64,000 nt of DNA from Streptomyces sp. NBC_01244 (GCF_035987325.1 NZ_CP108488.1:5952001-6016000), one strand, 5' to 3'. Shown: positions 26,985 through 36,350, counted from the first letter of the stretch. Numbers and translations: made by a program. Notes: a model not told the origin generated them from the sequence alone.

Positions 26985-27094
26985 ATTCCGCGCCGAGTTG
27001 GGTGAACGCGAGGTGACGAGGCGGTCCCACTTCGAAATGCTGTGTGGGCCCGTGGGTGCTGGTGACCGGGGCGGGCTGCCGGGAGGATCGTGTC

Positions 27095-27751
27095 ATGGGC
27101 GTGAGCGCGTTGAAGTGGCAGGGCTGGCTGGTCGCCCTGGTGTTCGTGGCGGGACTGCTGGTCTTCGCCCCGCTGGGGCTGTACGTGTGGGCGGGCGGGC
27201 GGCCGGCGGCGCGGTCGGCGGAGGCCGCGCCGGACGACGTACGCATCACCGGCTGCCGGATCGACCCGACGAGCCGGCGCGTGGTCGCCTCGGTGGAGGC
27301 GGTCAACGGCTTCCCGGAGCAGGGTGCGTACGTCGTCACCGTGGAGTTCCGCGAACAGCCGCCGGCGGCCCGGGACGGGTCGGCGGGGCCTGCGGCGCGG
27401 CCCGGATCCCGGAACGGGTCGGCGGGACCCGCGGCTCCCGGTTCCCCGAACGGGGCGGGGCCTGCGGTGCGGCCCGGATCCCCGGACGGGGGGGCGGGGC
27501 CCGCGGTGCCTGGTTCCCCGGACGTGCGGGGGCCGCAGGCGCTTGCGCGGATCCCGGGTGTGCCGCCTGCCGGGACGGAGTGGGGCGAGGTCGTCGGCCC
27601 GGTCTGGCCCCCGGCAGTGATCCCCTGGTGCGGCATCGCCGCCGCTGACTTTGCCCCGGACCCGCCCTTCGCCCGTTCCCTGGGGCTCCGCCCCAGACCC
27701 CGCGCCTCAAACGCCGGCGAGGCTGGATTTGCCGCTGCACGGCACCTTTGA
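27095..27751 (+). CDS. Repeat-bearing membrane protein ending in a dispersed repeat
   Basis: 218-residue protein of unknown function. One membrane helix (residues about 8-30), then a small outside domain (DVRITGCRIDPTSRRVVASVE), then degenerate repeats of the type GSPDGGAGPAV (residues about 90-150). The last ~35 codons lie inside a dispersed inverted repeat (27661-27725), so the natural C-terminus may have been replaced. ATG 27095 follows GGGAGG at good spacing. Confidence 0.65.
   Translation: MGVSALKWQGWLVALVFVAGLLVFAPLGLYVWAGGRPAARSAEAAPDDVRITGCRIDPTSRRVVASVEAVNGFPEQGAYVVTVEFREQPPAARDGSAGPAARPGSRNGSAGPAAPGSPNGAGPAVRPGSPDGGAGPAVPGSPDVRGPQALARIPGVPPAGTEWGEVVGPVWPPAVIPWCGIAAADFAPDPPFARSLGLRPRPRASNAGEAGFAAARHL
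27661..27725 (+). repeat. Left arm of a large inverted repeat (Streptomyces dispersed element)
   Basis: This stretch contains the CCTCAAACGCCGGCGAGGCTG core, which I recognise as common in Streptomyces intergenic DNA. It is nearly the exact reverse complement of 27868-27929. It overlaps the end of the upstream reading frame. Confidence 0.75.
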
Positions 27752-27790
27752 CCCCACCGAACACGTCCAGCCCGTCCGGCGGACATTCCC

Positions 27791-27902
27791 CAGCCCTGTC
27801 GGCGTCTGGGGACCGGGTGCGGGCATCCCCAGCCCTGTCGGCGTTCGGGGACCGGTCCGGGCGTTCTCAGCCTCGCCGGCGTTTGAGGCGCGGGTCCGGG
27901 CG
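27791..27902 (+). repeat. Three degenerate direct copies, period 38-39 bases
   Basis: Units begin at 27791, 27830 and 27868 with CAGCCCTGTCGGCGT, CAGCCCTGTCGGCGT and CAGCCTCGCCGGCGT, each followed by a G-rich half ending in CGGGC. The third unit belongs to the right arm of the inverted repeat. Confidence 0.75.
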
Positions 27903-27929
27903 GAGCCCGGGGAACGGGCGAAGGGCGGG
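27868..27929 (-). repeat. Right arm of the large inverted repeat
   Basis: Reverse complement of the left arm at 27661-27725 with few differences. The two arms could fold into a very large hairpin around the direct copies. Confidence 0.75.
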
Positions 27930-28130
27930 TAGGGGACAGGCCCCGCAGGGCCCCGCCCCGCCGGGGCGGAGCCGCCTCAGGCCGGCAGGCGCGGCCCGCC
28001 GGGCGGACTCATCCGCCGGACAGGGCCCCCGGGCGGGGCCATCCGCACGGTGGCGCCATCCAGCGGGCGCGGCCGAAGGGGGTTGCGCGTTCGAGCCCCG
28101 CAGGGCGTGGCGCCCGGTCCGGAGCCTCCG
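27930..28130. other. Gene-free GC-rich stretch
   Basis: No frame here has a credible start, ribosome site and protein-like composition on either strand. It contains several small GC hairpins (for example CCGCCCCG/CGGGGCGG). I see no further feature. Confidence 0.6.
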
Positions 28131-28149
28131 CGGCCCCGGACCGGGGCCG
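28131..28149 (-). terminator. Hairpin after the 132-residue gene
   Basis: CGGCCCCGG and CCGGGGCCG around a single base, directly after the stop codon on the minus strand. Confidence 0.5.
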
Positions 28150-28548
28150 TCAGTGGGCGCCGACGAGGTCGAGCGCGGCGGAGTGCGCGTCCATGCGCTC
28201 GGCGGCGAGGATCGCGACCGTGGTGTCGGCGCGGGACGCGGCGACGAGCAGGGCGCGGGCGGCGAGGTCGTGGGCGCGCTGGTGCAGCGAGGCGGCGGCC
28301 TCGGTGTCGGCCGCCCGGCCGGGCTGCTGGGGCGCGCGGGTGGGCTGGGCCCCGCGCAGGCGGGTCACCTGGGCGGCGACGGCGGCGGCGGCCTCGTCGA
28401 GGCCGAGCTCGTCGGTCACGGTGAGCAGCGCCGCGAGGTGTCCGGCGAGCTGGATGTCCAGGGCTTCGGCGCGGCTGCTGCGGGGGTAGTCGCTGCGGTG
28501 GACGCCTATGCGGGGGTCGACCGCCTTGGTGCGAATCGGCTCGTACAT
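28150..28548 (-). CDS. Conserved helical protein, function unknown
   Basis: 132 residues, starting MYEPIRTKAVD. Predicted soluble and helical, rich in Ala, His and Arg, with no cysteine and no membrane segment. The ATG has GGAGGA 7-8 bases upstream. The N-terminus resembles a family of small Streptomyces proteins I cannot assign a role to. Confidence 0.75.
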   Translation of the reverse strand: MYEPIRTKAVDPRIGVHRSDYPRSSRAEALDIQLAGHLAALLTVTDELGLDEAAAAVAAQVTRLRGAQPTRAPQQPGRAADTEAAASLHQRAHDLAARALLVAASRADTTVAILAAERMDAHSAALDLVGAH

Positions 28549-28576
28549 GGGAGTCCTCCTGCGTGGTCAGGGGACC

Positions 28577-28605
28577 ATCCTACATTGGATTGGTTCTAAA
28601 GTTGA
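28577..28605 (-). promoter_or_regulatory. Candidate promoter of the 132-residue gene
   Basis: On the minus strand, TCAACT and TAGGAT lie 17 bases apart in a locally AT-rich stretch, upstream of the start at 28548. The -10 fits housekeeping promoters; the -35 is weak. Confidence 0.4.
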
Positions 28606-28762
28606 GCTGAATCTTGCCTCTCGTGTGTCGGTGTCCTGATCGCCTGCGTCGGCTTGAATGCGTCTTGTGACGGTCGGGGAACGGCCTTCACTCTTCTCCT
28701 TCCGGTACCCGCAGGGGGAAGTCCTTGCGGGCCGATGTACGTGAAGTTCGGGGTGGGCGGTC

Positions 28763-29980
28763 ATGGCTGGTACGAGAGACGCATCGGATGCGCCGGACGC
28801 ATCCGGCATATCCGCGACAGAGGCAGCGACAGAGGCGGCGGCAGACGCAGCGGTAGAGGCGGTGGTGCGGAGCGATGCGGCGCTCCTGGAGGACGACCTG
28901 GCGGCCTTCCTGGCCTCCCTGACCGGGGCGGCGGCGGCCGCGCCGGAATCGGTGTACGAGGCGGCGCTGGGCCGGTCCCTGTACGCGCCGGTCGCCGATG
29001 CCGTCGGCTCGAAGGTGGGGCAGCAGGCTCTGGTCAGGCAGCCCACCGCGGGAGCGCCCGCGGGCGGGGCCCCGCTGCGCCCCTCGATGGTGTTCTGGGC
29101 CTACCGCAACTACCGGGGCTTCCCCGGCCCGGCCGGCGAGGAGGCCTCCGCGGAGGACTTGGCCGCGGTCCGCCGGGCGGCGGTGGCGGTACGCGTGCTG
29201 CTGAAGGCCGCCGTCGCCCTCGACGACGTCCAGGACGGCAGCGGCATCCGCTACGGCGAGCCCGCCCTCCACGTCGCCCACGGCATTCCGCTCGCCCTCA
29301 ACACGGGCGCCCTGCTGATCACCGCGGCCCTGGAGCACGCGGCCGAGCCGGCCGTCGTACGGAGCCTGCTGCGCTCGGTCGGCCGGGGCCTCACCGGCCA
29401 GGCCGTCGACGTCTCCACGCGCACCGCGCTCACCCGCGCCGAACTGGTGGCCGCGCCCCGCGCCGAGCGGGTGGCGTTCTGGGAGTCGACGGCCGCGCTC
29501 AAGACGGGCACGCTGTTCTGGATGCCGCTGGACGCGGCGGTGGCCGCCCTGGGCGTGGTGGAGGACGAGCGGCGGATCCTGGACGGCGCGATGCGCGACC
29601 TCGGCCTGGCCAGCCAGCTGTTCAACGACCTGACCGACTTCGTGCCCGAGTTCGCAGGCCGGGGCACCCACGAGGACTTCGGCCAGTTGAGCAACCGGGT
29701 CTTCCTCGAACTGCTCGACTCCGCGCCCGCGGACCAGCGCGCCCCGGGCGAGCTCGTCGGAGCCCGGCTGAAGGAGTTCGTGCTCGGCCATCCGGACCTG
29801 CGGCCGACGCTCCTCGTCCTCGCGGCCGAGGCCGTGGAGCTCAAGCGCGCGGCGATGGAGGCGGTGCGCGGAGTGTGCCGCTCCGAGCGGAGCGCGCGGT
29901 ACTTCGACGTGACGATCGAGCGCAAGGGGCACCTCATCGACCGGCTGCACGCGACGCTCCTGAAGGGTGACGGCGCATGA
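28763..29980 (+). CDS. Polyprenyl synthetase family protein
   Basis: 405-residue isoprenyl diphosphate synthase-like protein, which would condense isopentenyl diphosphate with an allylic diphosphate. Seen: first Asp-rich motif DDVQD (residues 154-158) and a second motif NDLTD (288-292) where the family usually has DDxxD; LALNTGALL near 175 matches the conserved INxGD region only loosely. The N-terminal 30 residues are Ala/Asp-rich. The ATG has a poor ribosome site. The stop overlaps the heme oxygenase start (ATGA), so the two are made together. Confidence 0.82.
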   Translation: MAGTRDASDAPDASGISATEAATEAAADAAVEAVVRSDAALLEDDLAAFLASLTGAAAAAPESVYEAALGRSLYAPVADAVGSKVGQQALVRQPTAGAPAGGAPLRPSMVFWAYRNYRGFPGPAGEEASAEDLAAVRRAAVAVRVLLKAAVALDDVQDGSGIRYGEPALHVAHGIPLALNTGALLITAALEHAAEPAVVRSLLRSVGRGLTGQAVDVSTRTALTRAELVAAPRAERVAFWESTAALKTGTLFWMPLDAAVAALGVVEDERRILDGAMRDLGLASQLFNDLTDFVPEFAGRGTHEDFGQLSNRVFLELLDSAPADQRAPGELVGARLKEFVLGHPDLRPTLLVLAAEAVELKRAAMEAVRGVCRSERSARYFDVTIERKGHLIDRLHATLLKGDGA

Positions 29981-30618
29981 GCCCCACGGGCTGCCCGACG
30001 GTGGTCGAGCGCATCCGCGCGAGCACCCGTACCCGGCACGAGAACCTGGAGGCCACGGCCTTCTCCACGGCGATGCTCGCCGGGACGCTTCCGCTCGACC
30101 GGTACGTCGACCAGCTCGCCGCCTACCGTGTGGTCCTGAAGGCGCTGGAGGAGGAACTCTCCCGCGCCACCGGCCCGTGCGTCACCTCGGTGTGGTCGGC
30201 GGACCTGGTCAAACTCCCCCTCATAGACCGCGACTTGATGTACTTCGCCGAGGACGGGGTGTTCCCGGCGTCCGTCGCGGCCGCACCGGCGGGGGCCTTC
30301 GCGCGGGAGATCCGCGCCGCCGCGCTCTCGGACCCCCGGGCGCTGCTCGGGTTCCTCTACGTACTGGAGGGCTCCACGCTCGGCGGCATGATCCTGCGCC
30401 GTTACGTCGCCGAGGCCTACGGGCTGCGCGACACGGACGGCGTGGCGTACTACGCCAGCGGCGACCGGGAGCGCTGGGCCCGCTTCACGGCGCGCCTGAA
30501 CGAGGTGCTCCCCGGGCAGGGCGAGCAGGACGGCGTGATCACCGCCGTCGGGCGCGCCTACCACCACATCGCCGCGATCACCGGGGCGCTGTCCACCGGA
30601 CTCGCCGCGACCCCGTAG
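29977..30618 (+). CDS. Biliverdin-producing heme oxygenase
   Basis: 213-residue protein that would open heme to biliverdin, iron and CO. Seen: the proximal heme ligand His21 in TRHENLEA, and the glycine-rich distal helix YVLEGSTLGGM near residue 128, which is of the type found in heme oxygenases paired with bacteriophytochromes. No phytochrome is in the window. Coupled to the upstream polyprenyl synthase. Confidence 0.88.
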   Translation: MSPTGCPTVVERIRASTRTRHENLEATAFSTAMLAGTLPLDRYVDQLAAYRVVLKALEEELSRATGPCVTSVWSADLVKLPLIDRDLMYFAEDGVFPASVAAAPAGAFAREIRAAALSDPRALLGFLYVLEGSTLGGMILRRYVAEAYGLRDTDGVAYYASGDRERWARFTARLNEVLPGQGEQDGVITAVGRAYHHIAAITGALSTGLAATP

Positions 30619-30662
30619 GACGCCGCAGTCGCGTAGAGCGCCGCGGCCGCGCAGAACGGCGC

Positions 30663-30707
30663 GGCCCCCGTGCGCGGCCCGTCCTCACGGGTCCGCGCGC
30701 GGGGGCC
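30663..30707. terminator. Long bidirectional hairpin
   Basis: GGCCCCCGTGCGCGG pairs with CCGCGCGCGGGGGCC (one wobble) and an inner CCCGT/ACGGG stem closes on a CCTC loop. It lies between the convergent heme oxygenase and aminotransferase genes. Confidence 0.75.
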
Positions 30708-30726
30708 GTCCACGCGTGCCGGGGGC

Positions 30727-31938
30727 CTACGGCTGGCCGTACCCGTCGAGGAAGTTGCCGATCCGGGTGACCGCGTCGGCGAGGTCCTTCGTGTTGGGCA
30801 GCGTCACGATCCGGAAGTGATCGGGCTCGGGCCAGTTGAAGCCCGTACCGTGCACGACCATGATCTTTTCCTCGCGCAGCAGGTCGAGGACCATCTGCCG
30901 GTCGTCCTTGATCTTGTAGACGGACGGGTCCAGCTTGGGGAACAGGTACAGCGCGCCCTTGGGCTTCACGCAGGTGATGCCCGGGATCTGCGTCAGCAGG
31001 TCGTACGCCGTGTCGCGCTGCTCCAGGATCCGCCCGCCGGGCAGCACCAGGTCGTTGATCGACTGGCGGCCGCCCAGCGCGGTGGCGATCGCGTGCTGGG
31101 AGGGCATGTTGGCGCAGAGCCGCATGTTCGCCAGGATCGTCAGGCCCTCGATGTACGACGAGGCGTGCTTCTTGGGTCCGCACACCGCCATCCAGCCGGA
31201 CCGGTAGCCGGCCACGCGGTAGTTCTTGGAGAGCCCGTTGAAGGTGAGCGTCAGCAGGTCCGGCGCGATGGCGGCGGTGTTCGTGTGCGTGGTGCCGTCG
31301 TAGAGGATCCGGTCGTAGATCTCGTCCGAGCAGACGACCAGGTTGTGGCGGCGCGCGATGTCCGTGAGCCCGCGCAGCATCTCGTCGTCGTAGACGGCGC
31401 CGGTCGGGTTGTTCGGATTGATGATCACGATCGCGCGGGTGCGGTCGGTGACCTTGCGCTCGATGTCGGCGAGGTCCGGCATCCAGTCGGACTGCTCGTC
31501 GCAGCGGTAGTGCACGGCGGTGCCGCCGGCCAGGCTGACGGAGGCGGTCCACAGCGGGTAGTCCGGCGCCGGGACGAGCACCTCGTCGCCGTCGTCGAGC
31601 AGCGCCTGCATGGACATCTGGATCAGCTCGGAGACCCCGTTGCCGATGTAGATGTCCTCGACGTCCAGGTCGATGCCCTTGGTCTGGTAGTGCTGCATCA
31701 CCGCACGGCGCGCCGAGAGCAGCCCCTTCGCGTCCCCGTAGCCGTGGGCGGTGCCCAGGTTGCGGAGCATGTCCTCAAGGATCTCCGGCGGGCACTCGAA
31801 GCCGAAGGCCGCGGGGTTGCCGGTGTTGAGCTTGAGGATGCGATGACCTGCTGCTTCGAGCCGCATCGCCTCTTCGAGCACGGGGCCGCGGATCTCGTAG
31901 CAGACATTGGCGAGTTTCGTTGACTGGATCACCTGCAT
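30727..31938 (-). CDS. PLP-dependent aminotransferase, alanine type (AlaA-like)
   Basis: 403-residue class I aminotransferase, close in layout to the alanine-glutamate aminotransferase AlaA. Seen: the PLP-binding region NPNNPTG near residue 174, SDEIYD near 207, the PLP-lysine motif LSKNYRVAGYRSGW near 235-248, and the substrate-carboxylate Arg in HFRIVTLP near 375. It would supply alanine from pyruvate. ATG start. Confidence 0.9.
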   Translation of the reverse strand: MQVIQSTKLANVCYEIRGPVLEEAMRLEAAGHRILKLNTGNPAAFGFECPPEILEDMLRNLGTAHGYGDAKGLLSARRAVMQHYQTKGIDLDVEDIYIGNGVSELIQMSMQALLDDGDEVLVPAPDYPLWTASVSLAGGTAVHYRCDEQSDWMPDLADIERKVTDRTRAIVIINPNNPTGAVYDDEMLRGLTDIARRHNLVVCSDEIYDRILYDGTTHTNTAAIAPDLLTLTFNGLSKNYRVAGYRSGWMAVCGPKKHASSYIEGLTILANMRLCANMPSQHAIATALGGRQSINDLVLPGGRILEQRDTAYDLLTQIPGITCVKPKGALYLFPKLDPSVYKIKDDRQMVLDLLREEKIMVVHGTGFNWPEPDHFRIVTLPNTKDLADAVTRIGNFLDGYGQP

Positions 31939-32169
31939 GACGGGAGCTTACGGGTCCGGGTGCGGGCGCGCTCCGCTATTCGACCCGGAGCGGAGGGGTA
32001 GTCGGCGGACCGATATGTCCCCTTTCGCGCAAAGCTTGGGTACGGGTGCCACGAACCCTTGGAAACCGGGGCCGGCTCCCCGCTCCGGCCTGCGGAATGG
32101 GTGGGCCGGGCGGAGGGGGCCGGACCGGTGTTGCGCTCGTCACCCTGCCGGGTCCTCGGGTGTGAAAAC

Positions 32170-32207
32170 GGGCGGGGCGCCACCGGTCGGTCGGTGGCGC
32201 CCCGCCC
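32170..32207 (-). terminator. Terminator of the PTS EIIC-deoR operon
   Basis: A perfect 15-base stem (GGGCGGGGCGCCACC and complement) with an 8-base loop, 18 bases after the DeoR stop. The rest of 31939-32225 contains no gene I can support. Confidence 0.8.
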
Positions 32208-32225
32208 CTGCTTTCGGGGTGGAGC

Positions 32226-32522
32226 TCAGGCGGTCGGGGCCGTCGGGTCGGTCGGATCCGCGGGGTCCGCGGGGGCCGCGGGGTCCACGGGGTCCACGGG
32301 GTCCACGGGGTCCACCGGATCGGCTCCGGAGCGGATCCGGCGGACCAGGCCCCGGGCGTCCAGGTGTTGGAGGTCCCGGTGGATCGTCATCCGGCTGACG
32401 CCCAGTTCCCGTACGAGGTCCGCGACCCGCACGCGGCCCCTGGTCCGTACCGAGCCGGCGATCAGCTCACGCCGCTCCTCGCAAGGCAGTCCCCGTCCGG
32501 GAGTGCGCTGCGTCGAGGGCAC
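32226..32522 (-). CDS. HTH-only DeoR-type protein with Asp-Pro-Val tail
   Basis: 98-residue protein. Residues about 14-65 form a DeoR helix-turn-helix (ERRELIAGSVRTRGRVRVADL, then VSRMTIHRDLQHLDARGLV). The sugar-phosphate-binding domain of DeoR regulators is absent; instead the tail is a run of DPV/DPA/DPT triplets encoded by a 9-base repeat. The GTG lies 2 bases after the EIIC stop, so it belongs to the same operon. It may repress this operon without an effector domain, or be a remnant. Confidence 0.7.
   Translation of the reverse strand: MPSTQRTPGRGLPCEERRELIAGSVRTRGRVRVADLVRELGVSRMTIHRDLQHLDARGLVRRIRSGADPVDPVDPVDPVDPAAPADPADPTDPTAPTA
32280..32315. repeat. Four perfect 9-base tandem repeats
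   Basis: GGGGTCCAC occurs four times in a row, with degenerate copies extending leftwards to about 32250. It is in frame with the DeoR gene (Asp-Pro-Val on the minus strand). Confidence 0.9.
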
Positions 32523-32524
32523 GG

Positions 32525-33787
<1,263 letters not shown>

Positions 33788-34046
33788 GGTTGCTTCCTCC
33801 AGCGGAAACGGGTGTGTTGCCAAGGCAGGCAGCGCTTGTGTGGGCTGGGCAACAGCTAAGGAAAATGCGCCATTTGCAGCGCGATGTTCCAGTTGTAACA
33901 CGGTTAAAACCGCATAAACCCATGGCTGGACAGACTGTGGACCTACGACCCGAAGGCTGAGGTCCGAAGCCCCCCGAGGTGCGTGCCTTCCGGCGATGTC
34001 AGGGGGTCCGGATACCTTCCGGGCAGGGGAGAAGAGGGGGATCCGC

Positions 34047-34523
34047 ATGCAGCAGCCGACCGTCATCCGAGGGGACGCGAGCAGTCCGCAGGCCCGGGGG
34101 CCGAAGATCATCGCGCACGTCTGCAACGACCTCGGAGGCTGGGGGAAGGGGTTCGTCCTCGCGCTCTCGAAGCGCTGGAGCGAGCCGGAGGCCGCGTACC
34201 GGGCCTGGCACAGGGGCCGCAGCGGGAACGACTTCGCGCTCGGCGCGGTACAGCTCGTTCAGGTCCGCCCCGACACCTGGGTCGCGAACATGGTCGGCCA
34301 GCGCGGCATGCGCACCGGCAGCGGCGGCCCGCCCATCCGCTACGAGGCGGTCGAGCGCTGCCTCGCGCTCCTGGCGGTCCATGCCGCGGAGCTGGGGGCC
34401 TCCGTCCACATGCCCCGCATCGGCTGTGGGCTCGCGGGCGGCAAGTGGTCGCGCATCGAGCCGCTGATCCGGGACGGCTTGTGCGCGAAGGGCATAGCCG
34501 TCACGGTGTACGACTTCGACTAG
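34047..34523 (+). CDS. Macro domain protein (ALC1/TARG1-like)
   Basis: 158-residue single macro domain that would bind or hydrolyse ADP-ribose conjugates. Seen: the loop AHVCNDLGGWGKGFV near residue 23, ANMVGQRG near 82, and MPRIGCGLAGGKWSRIEPLI near 120, which is the TARG1/ALC1-type phosphate loop. ATG 34047 follows AGAGGGGG; an in-frame ATG 51 bases upstream lacks a ribosome site. Its stop overlaps the stop of the convergent DUF4386 gene (CTAG). Confidence 0.87.
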   Translation: MQQPTVIRGDASSPQARGPKIIAHVCNDLGGWGKGFVLALSKRWSEPEAAYRAWHRGRSGNDFALGAVQLVQVRPDTWVANMVGQRGMRTGSGGPPIRYEAVERCLALLAVHAAELGASVHMPRIGCGLAGGKWSRIEPLIRDGLCAKGIAVTVYDFD

Positions 34524-35200
34524 CGCTCCGCGCGGGGTGCGGCGTCCGCGGCGGGGCCTGGCTTGAAGCCCCTGATGATCAGGTACCCGGCCAGCGCCAG
34601 CTCCCAGGCGAAGACCGGGAGGGCCGCGACCGCTCCCGCCGGGGAGAGCTGGTCGTAGGCGCCGAACATCACGGCGACGGCCGAGGCGCAGATCAGCGGC
34701 CCGCCGGCCAGTCCGAGCACGGCGATGAAGCGCGGTACGAGCCGTGCGCGGTACGCCAGGTACGCGAGCAGGACGGTGTTCAGGCCGAGGGCGATGTTGG
34801 GCCCGAGCAGGAACGTCCAGTGGTGCACGGCCACCAGCGCGCCGTCCGCGCCGTCCGCCGCTCCCGGGTCCCGCCGCAGGGTGACGAGCGCCAGGACGGC
34901 GACGATCCCGACGGCGATGACGGCCGCCTCCAGCAGTCGCCCGAAGGCGTACCCGAGCGCGAGCCCCTCGCCGTGGCGCCGCAGGACGGGGAACAGTGCC
35001 GCCCCGGTGCCGGCCACCGCCACCACGAGCACCACTTCGCAGAGCGCCCCGAGCAGGGCCTGCGTGTCGGCGCCCTGCGCGAGCCGGCCGTCCGCCGCGC
35101 CCAGCAGGGGGCGGTAGAGGATCGCCCCGACTATCGCGGAGACCTCGGTCAGCAGGAACAGCGACCCGGCGGCCACTGCGGTTCTCCGGTCGGGACTCAT
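34520..35200 (-). CDS. DUF4386 family membrane protein
   Basis: 226-residue protein with six membrane segments spread over the full length and the GPNIALGLNTVLLAYL stretch near residue 130 typical of DUF4386. Function unknown. It is divergent from a TetR gene across a region with two matching palindromes, so it is probably the regulated target. Confidence 0.85.
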   Translation of the reverse strand: MSPDRRTAVAAGSLFLLTEVSAIVGAILYRPLLGAADGRLAQGADTQALLGALCEVVLVVAVAGTGAALFPVLRRHGEGLALGYAFGRLLEAAVIAVGIVAVLALVTLRRDPGAADGADGALVAVHHWTFLLGPNIALGLNTVLLAYLAYRARLVPRFIAVLGLAGGPLICASAVAVMFGAYDQLSPAGAVAALPVFAWELALAGYLIIRGFKPGPAADAAPRAER

Positions 35201-35226
35201 CTTCTCGGCACTCCTCGCTCGATGAA

Positions 35227-35243
35227 GGTGTACGCCGTACACC
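35227..35243. promoter_or_regulatory. Operator palindrome 1 (TetR/DUF4386)
   Basis: GGTGTACGCCGTACACC is a perfect 17-base palindrome with one central base, close to the DUF4386 start. Confidence 0.75.
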
Positions 35244-35258
35244 TTGAGGTGACCATAG

Positions 35259-35273
35259 GTGTACGGCGTACAC
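35259..35273. promoter_or_regulatory. Operator palindrome 2 (TetR/DUF4386)
   Basis: GTGTACGGCGTACAC is a perfect 15-base palindrome, same core as palindrome 1, centred 31 bases away (three helical turns). Confidence 0.75.
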
Positions 35274-35320
35274 TCGTCAAGGAGGGGGTGTCGTCGAGGC
35301 AGGGAAGGGACCGAACCGGA

Positions 35321-36001
35321 ATGACCCGGCAGGAAGCCACGCACACGCAACGGATCCCGCTGAACAGGGACCGCGTCCTGCGCGCCGCCGTCGCGCTCGC
35401 CGACGCCACCGGCATCGACGCGCTCAGCATGCGCAGGCTCGCCCAGGAGCTGGACGTCGTACCGATGGCCCTCTACAAGCACGTGGCCAACAAGGAGGAG
35501 CTGCTCGACGGCATGGCCGACGCCGTCGTCGGCGAGATCGACCCGCCGGCCGCCGGCCCCGGCTGGCAGCAGGTGGTCCGCGGGCGGATCCTCTCGGCCC
35601 GGCGGGTCCTGCTGCGCCACCCCTGGGCGGCCCGGGTCATCGAGTCGCGGACCGGCCCCACCCCGGCGGTGCTGGCGTACCTGGACTCGATGGCCGGGCT
35701 CCTGCGGGCCGGCGGCCTCTCCGCGGACCTCACGCACCACGTCATGCACGCGATGGGCAGCCGCCTGCTCGGCTTCAGCCAGGAGCTGTTCGACACCTCG
35801 GGGCCCTCCGGCCCGCCCGACCCCGCCATGGCGGCGCGCTACCCGCACATCGCGGAACTGGCCGCGACGGCCGCCCACGACGACGGCTCCGCGGTCGGCG
35901 GCGGCTGCGACGACCAGTTCGAGTTCGAATTCGCCCTGGACCTCCTCCTGGACGGCTTCGAAAACCTCCGCCGCCGGGGCTGGTCCAGCACGCGCGCCTG
36001 A
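35321..36001 (+). CDS. TetR/AcrR family repressor
   Basis: 226-residue regulator. Helix-turn-helix at residues about 18-62 (RRLAQELDVVPMALYKHVANKEELL) and a TetR_C-type ligand domain ending in FEFALDLLLDGFE. It probably binds the two GTGTACG palindromes between itself and the DUF4386 gene and represses both. The ligand is unknown. ATG start; GGGAAGGGA lies about 10 bases upstream. Confidence 0.9.
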   Translation: MTRQEATHTQRIPLNRDRVLRAAVALADATGIDALSMRRLAQELDVVPMALYKHVANKEELLDGMADAVVGEIDPPAAGPGWQQVVRGRILSARRVLLRHPWAARVIESRTGPTPAVLAYLDSMAGLLRAGGLSADLTHHVMHAMGSRLLGFSQELFDTSGPSGPPDPAMAARYPHIAELAATAAHDDGSAVGGGCDDQFEFEFALDLLLDGFENLRRRGWSSTRA

Positions 36002-36042
36002 CGCTGCGCGGCGCGCCGCGGGGCGAACCGGGCGGCGCACCG

Positions 36043-36075
36043 CGGGGCGGACCGGGGAGGCCGGTCCGCCCCGCT
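36043..36075. terminator. Bidirectional hairpin terminator
   Basis: A perfect 14-base stem (GCGGGGCGGACCGG and complement) with a 5-base loop lies between the convergent TetR and 61-residue genes. A degenerate direct repeat of part of it precedes it. Confidence 0.75.
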
Positions 36076-36085
36076 CCGGGCCCGC

Positions 36086-36271
36086 CTACGGGAGGTAGCG
36101 TTCGAGCGCCCTCGCGCCCTCCTTCTCGATCAGCTTGCGTGCCTTCTCGACCCGCTCCGGAGTCACGTCCTGGCCGCGCGCCATCACGAGGTCCTCGGGG
36201 TCGAACGGGTGCTCCGACCCGGTGTAGAGGTGGGCGGGGCGCTGGGGCTGCTGGTCCGATTCACTGTCCAT
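36086..36271 (-). CDS. Small soluble protein, function unknown
   Basis: 61-residue acidic-then-basic protein with LYTGSEHPFDPEDLVMARG in the middle and a helical C-terminus (RVEKARKLIEKEGARALERYL). The ATG has GGAGG at 5-9 bases upstream, a very good ribosome site. No known domain. Confidence 0.75.
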   Translation of the reverse strand: MDSESDQQPQRPAHLYTGSEHPFDPEDLVMARGQDVTPERVEKARKLIEKEGARALERYLP

Positions 36272-36350
36272 CGCTACCTCCTGCTGTGTCCCCCTGGCCC
36301 CCATCCTCCGGCCGTGTCCCCAAGAACGCACCTCGGCGTCGCCCCGGCCC

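Noticed and set aside
33788..33960. Possible DasR site upstream of the PTS EIIC gene
   Set aside because: Scanning for TGGTCTAGACCA-like sequences gave only weak partial matches; a GTTGCC/GGGCAAC inverted repeat is present but matches nothing known.
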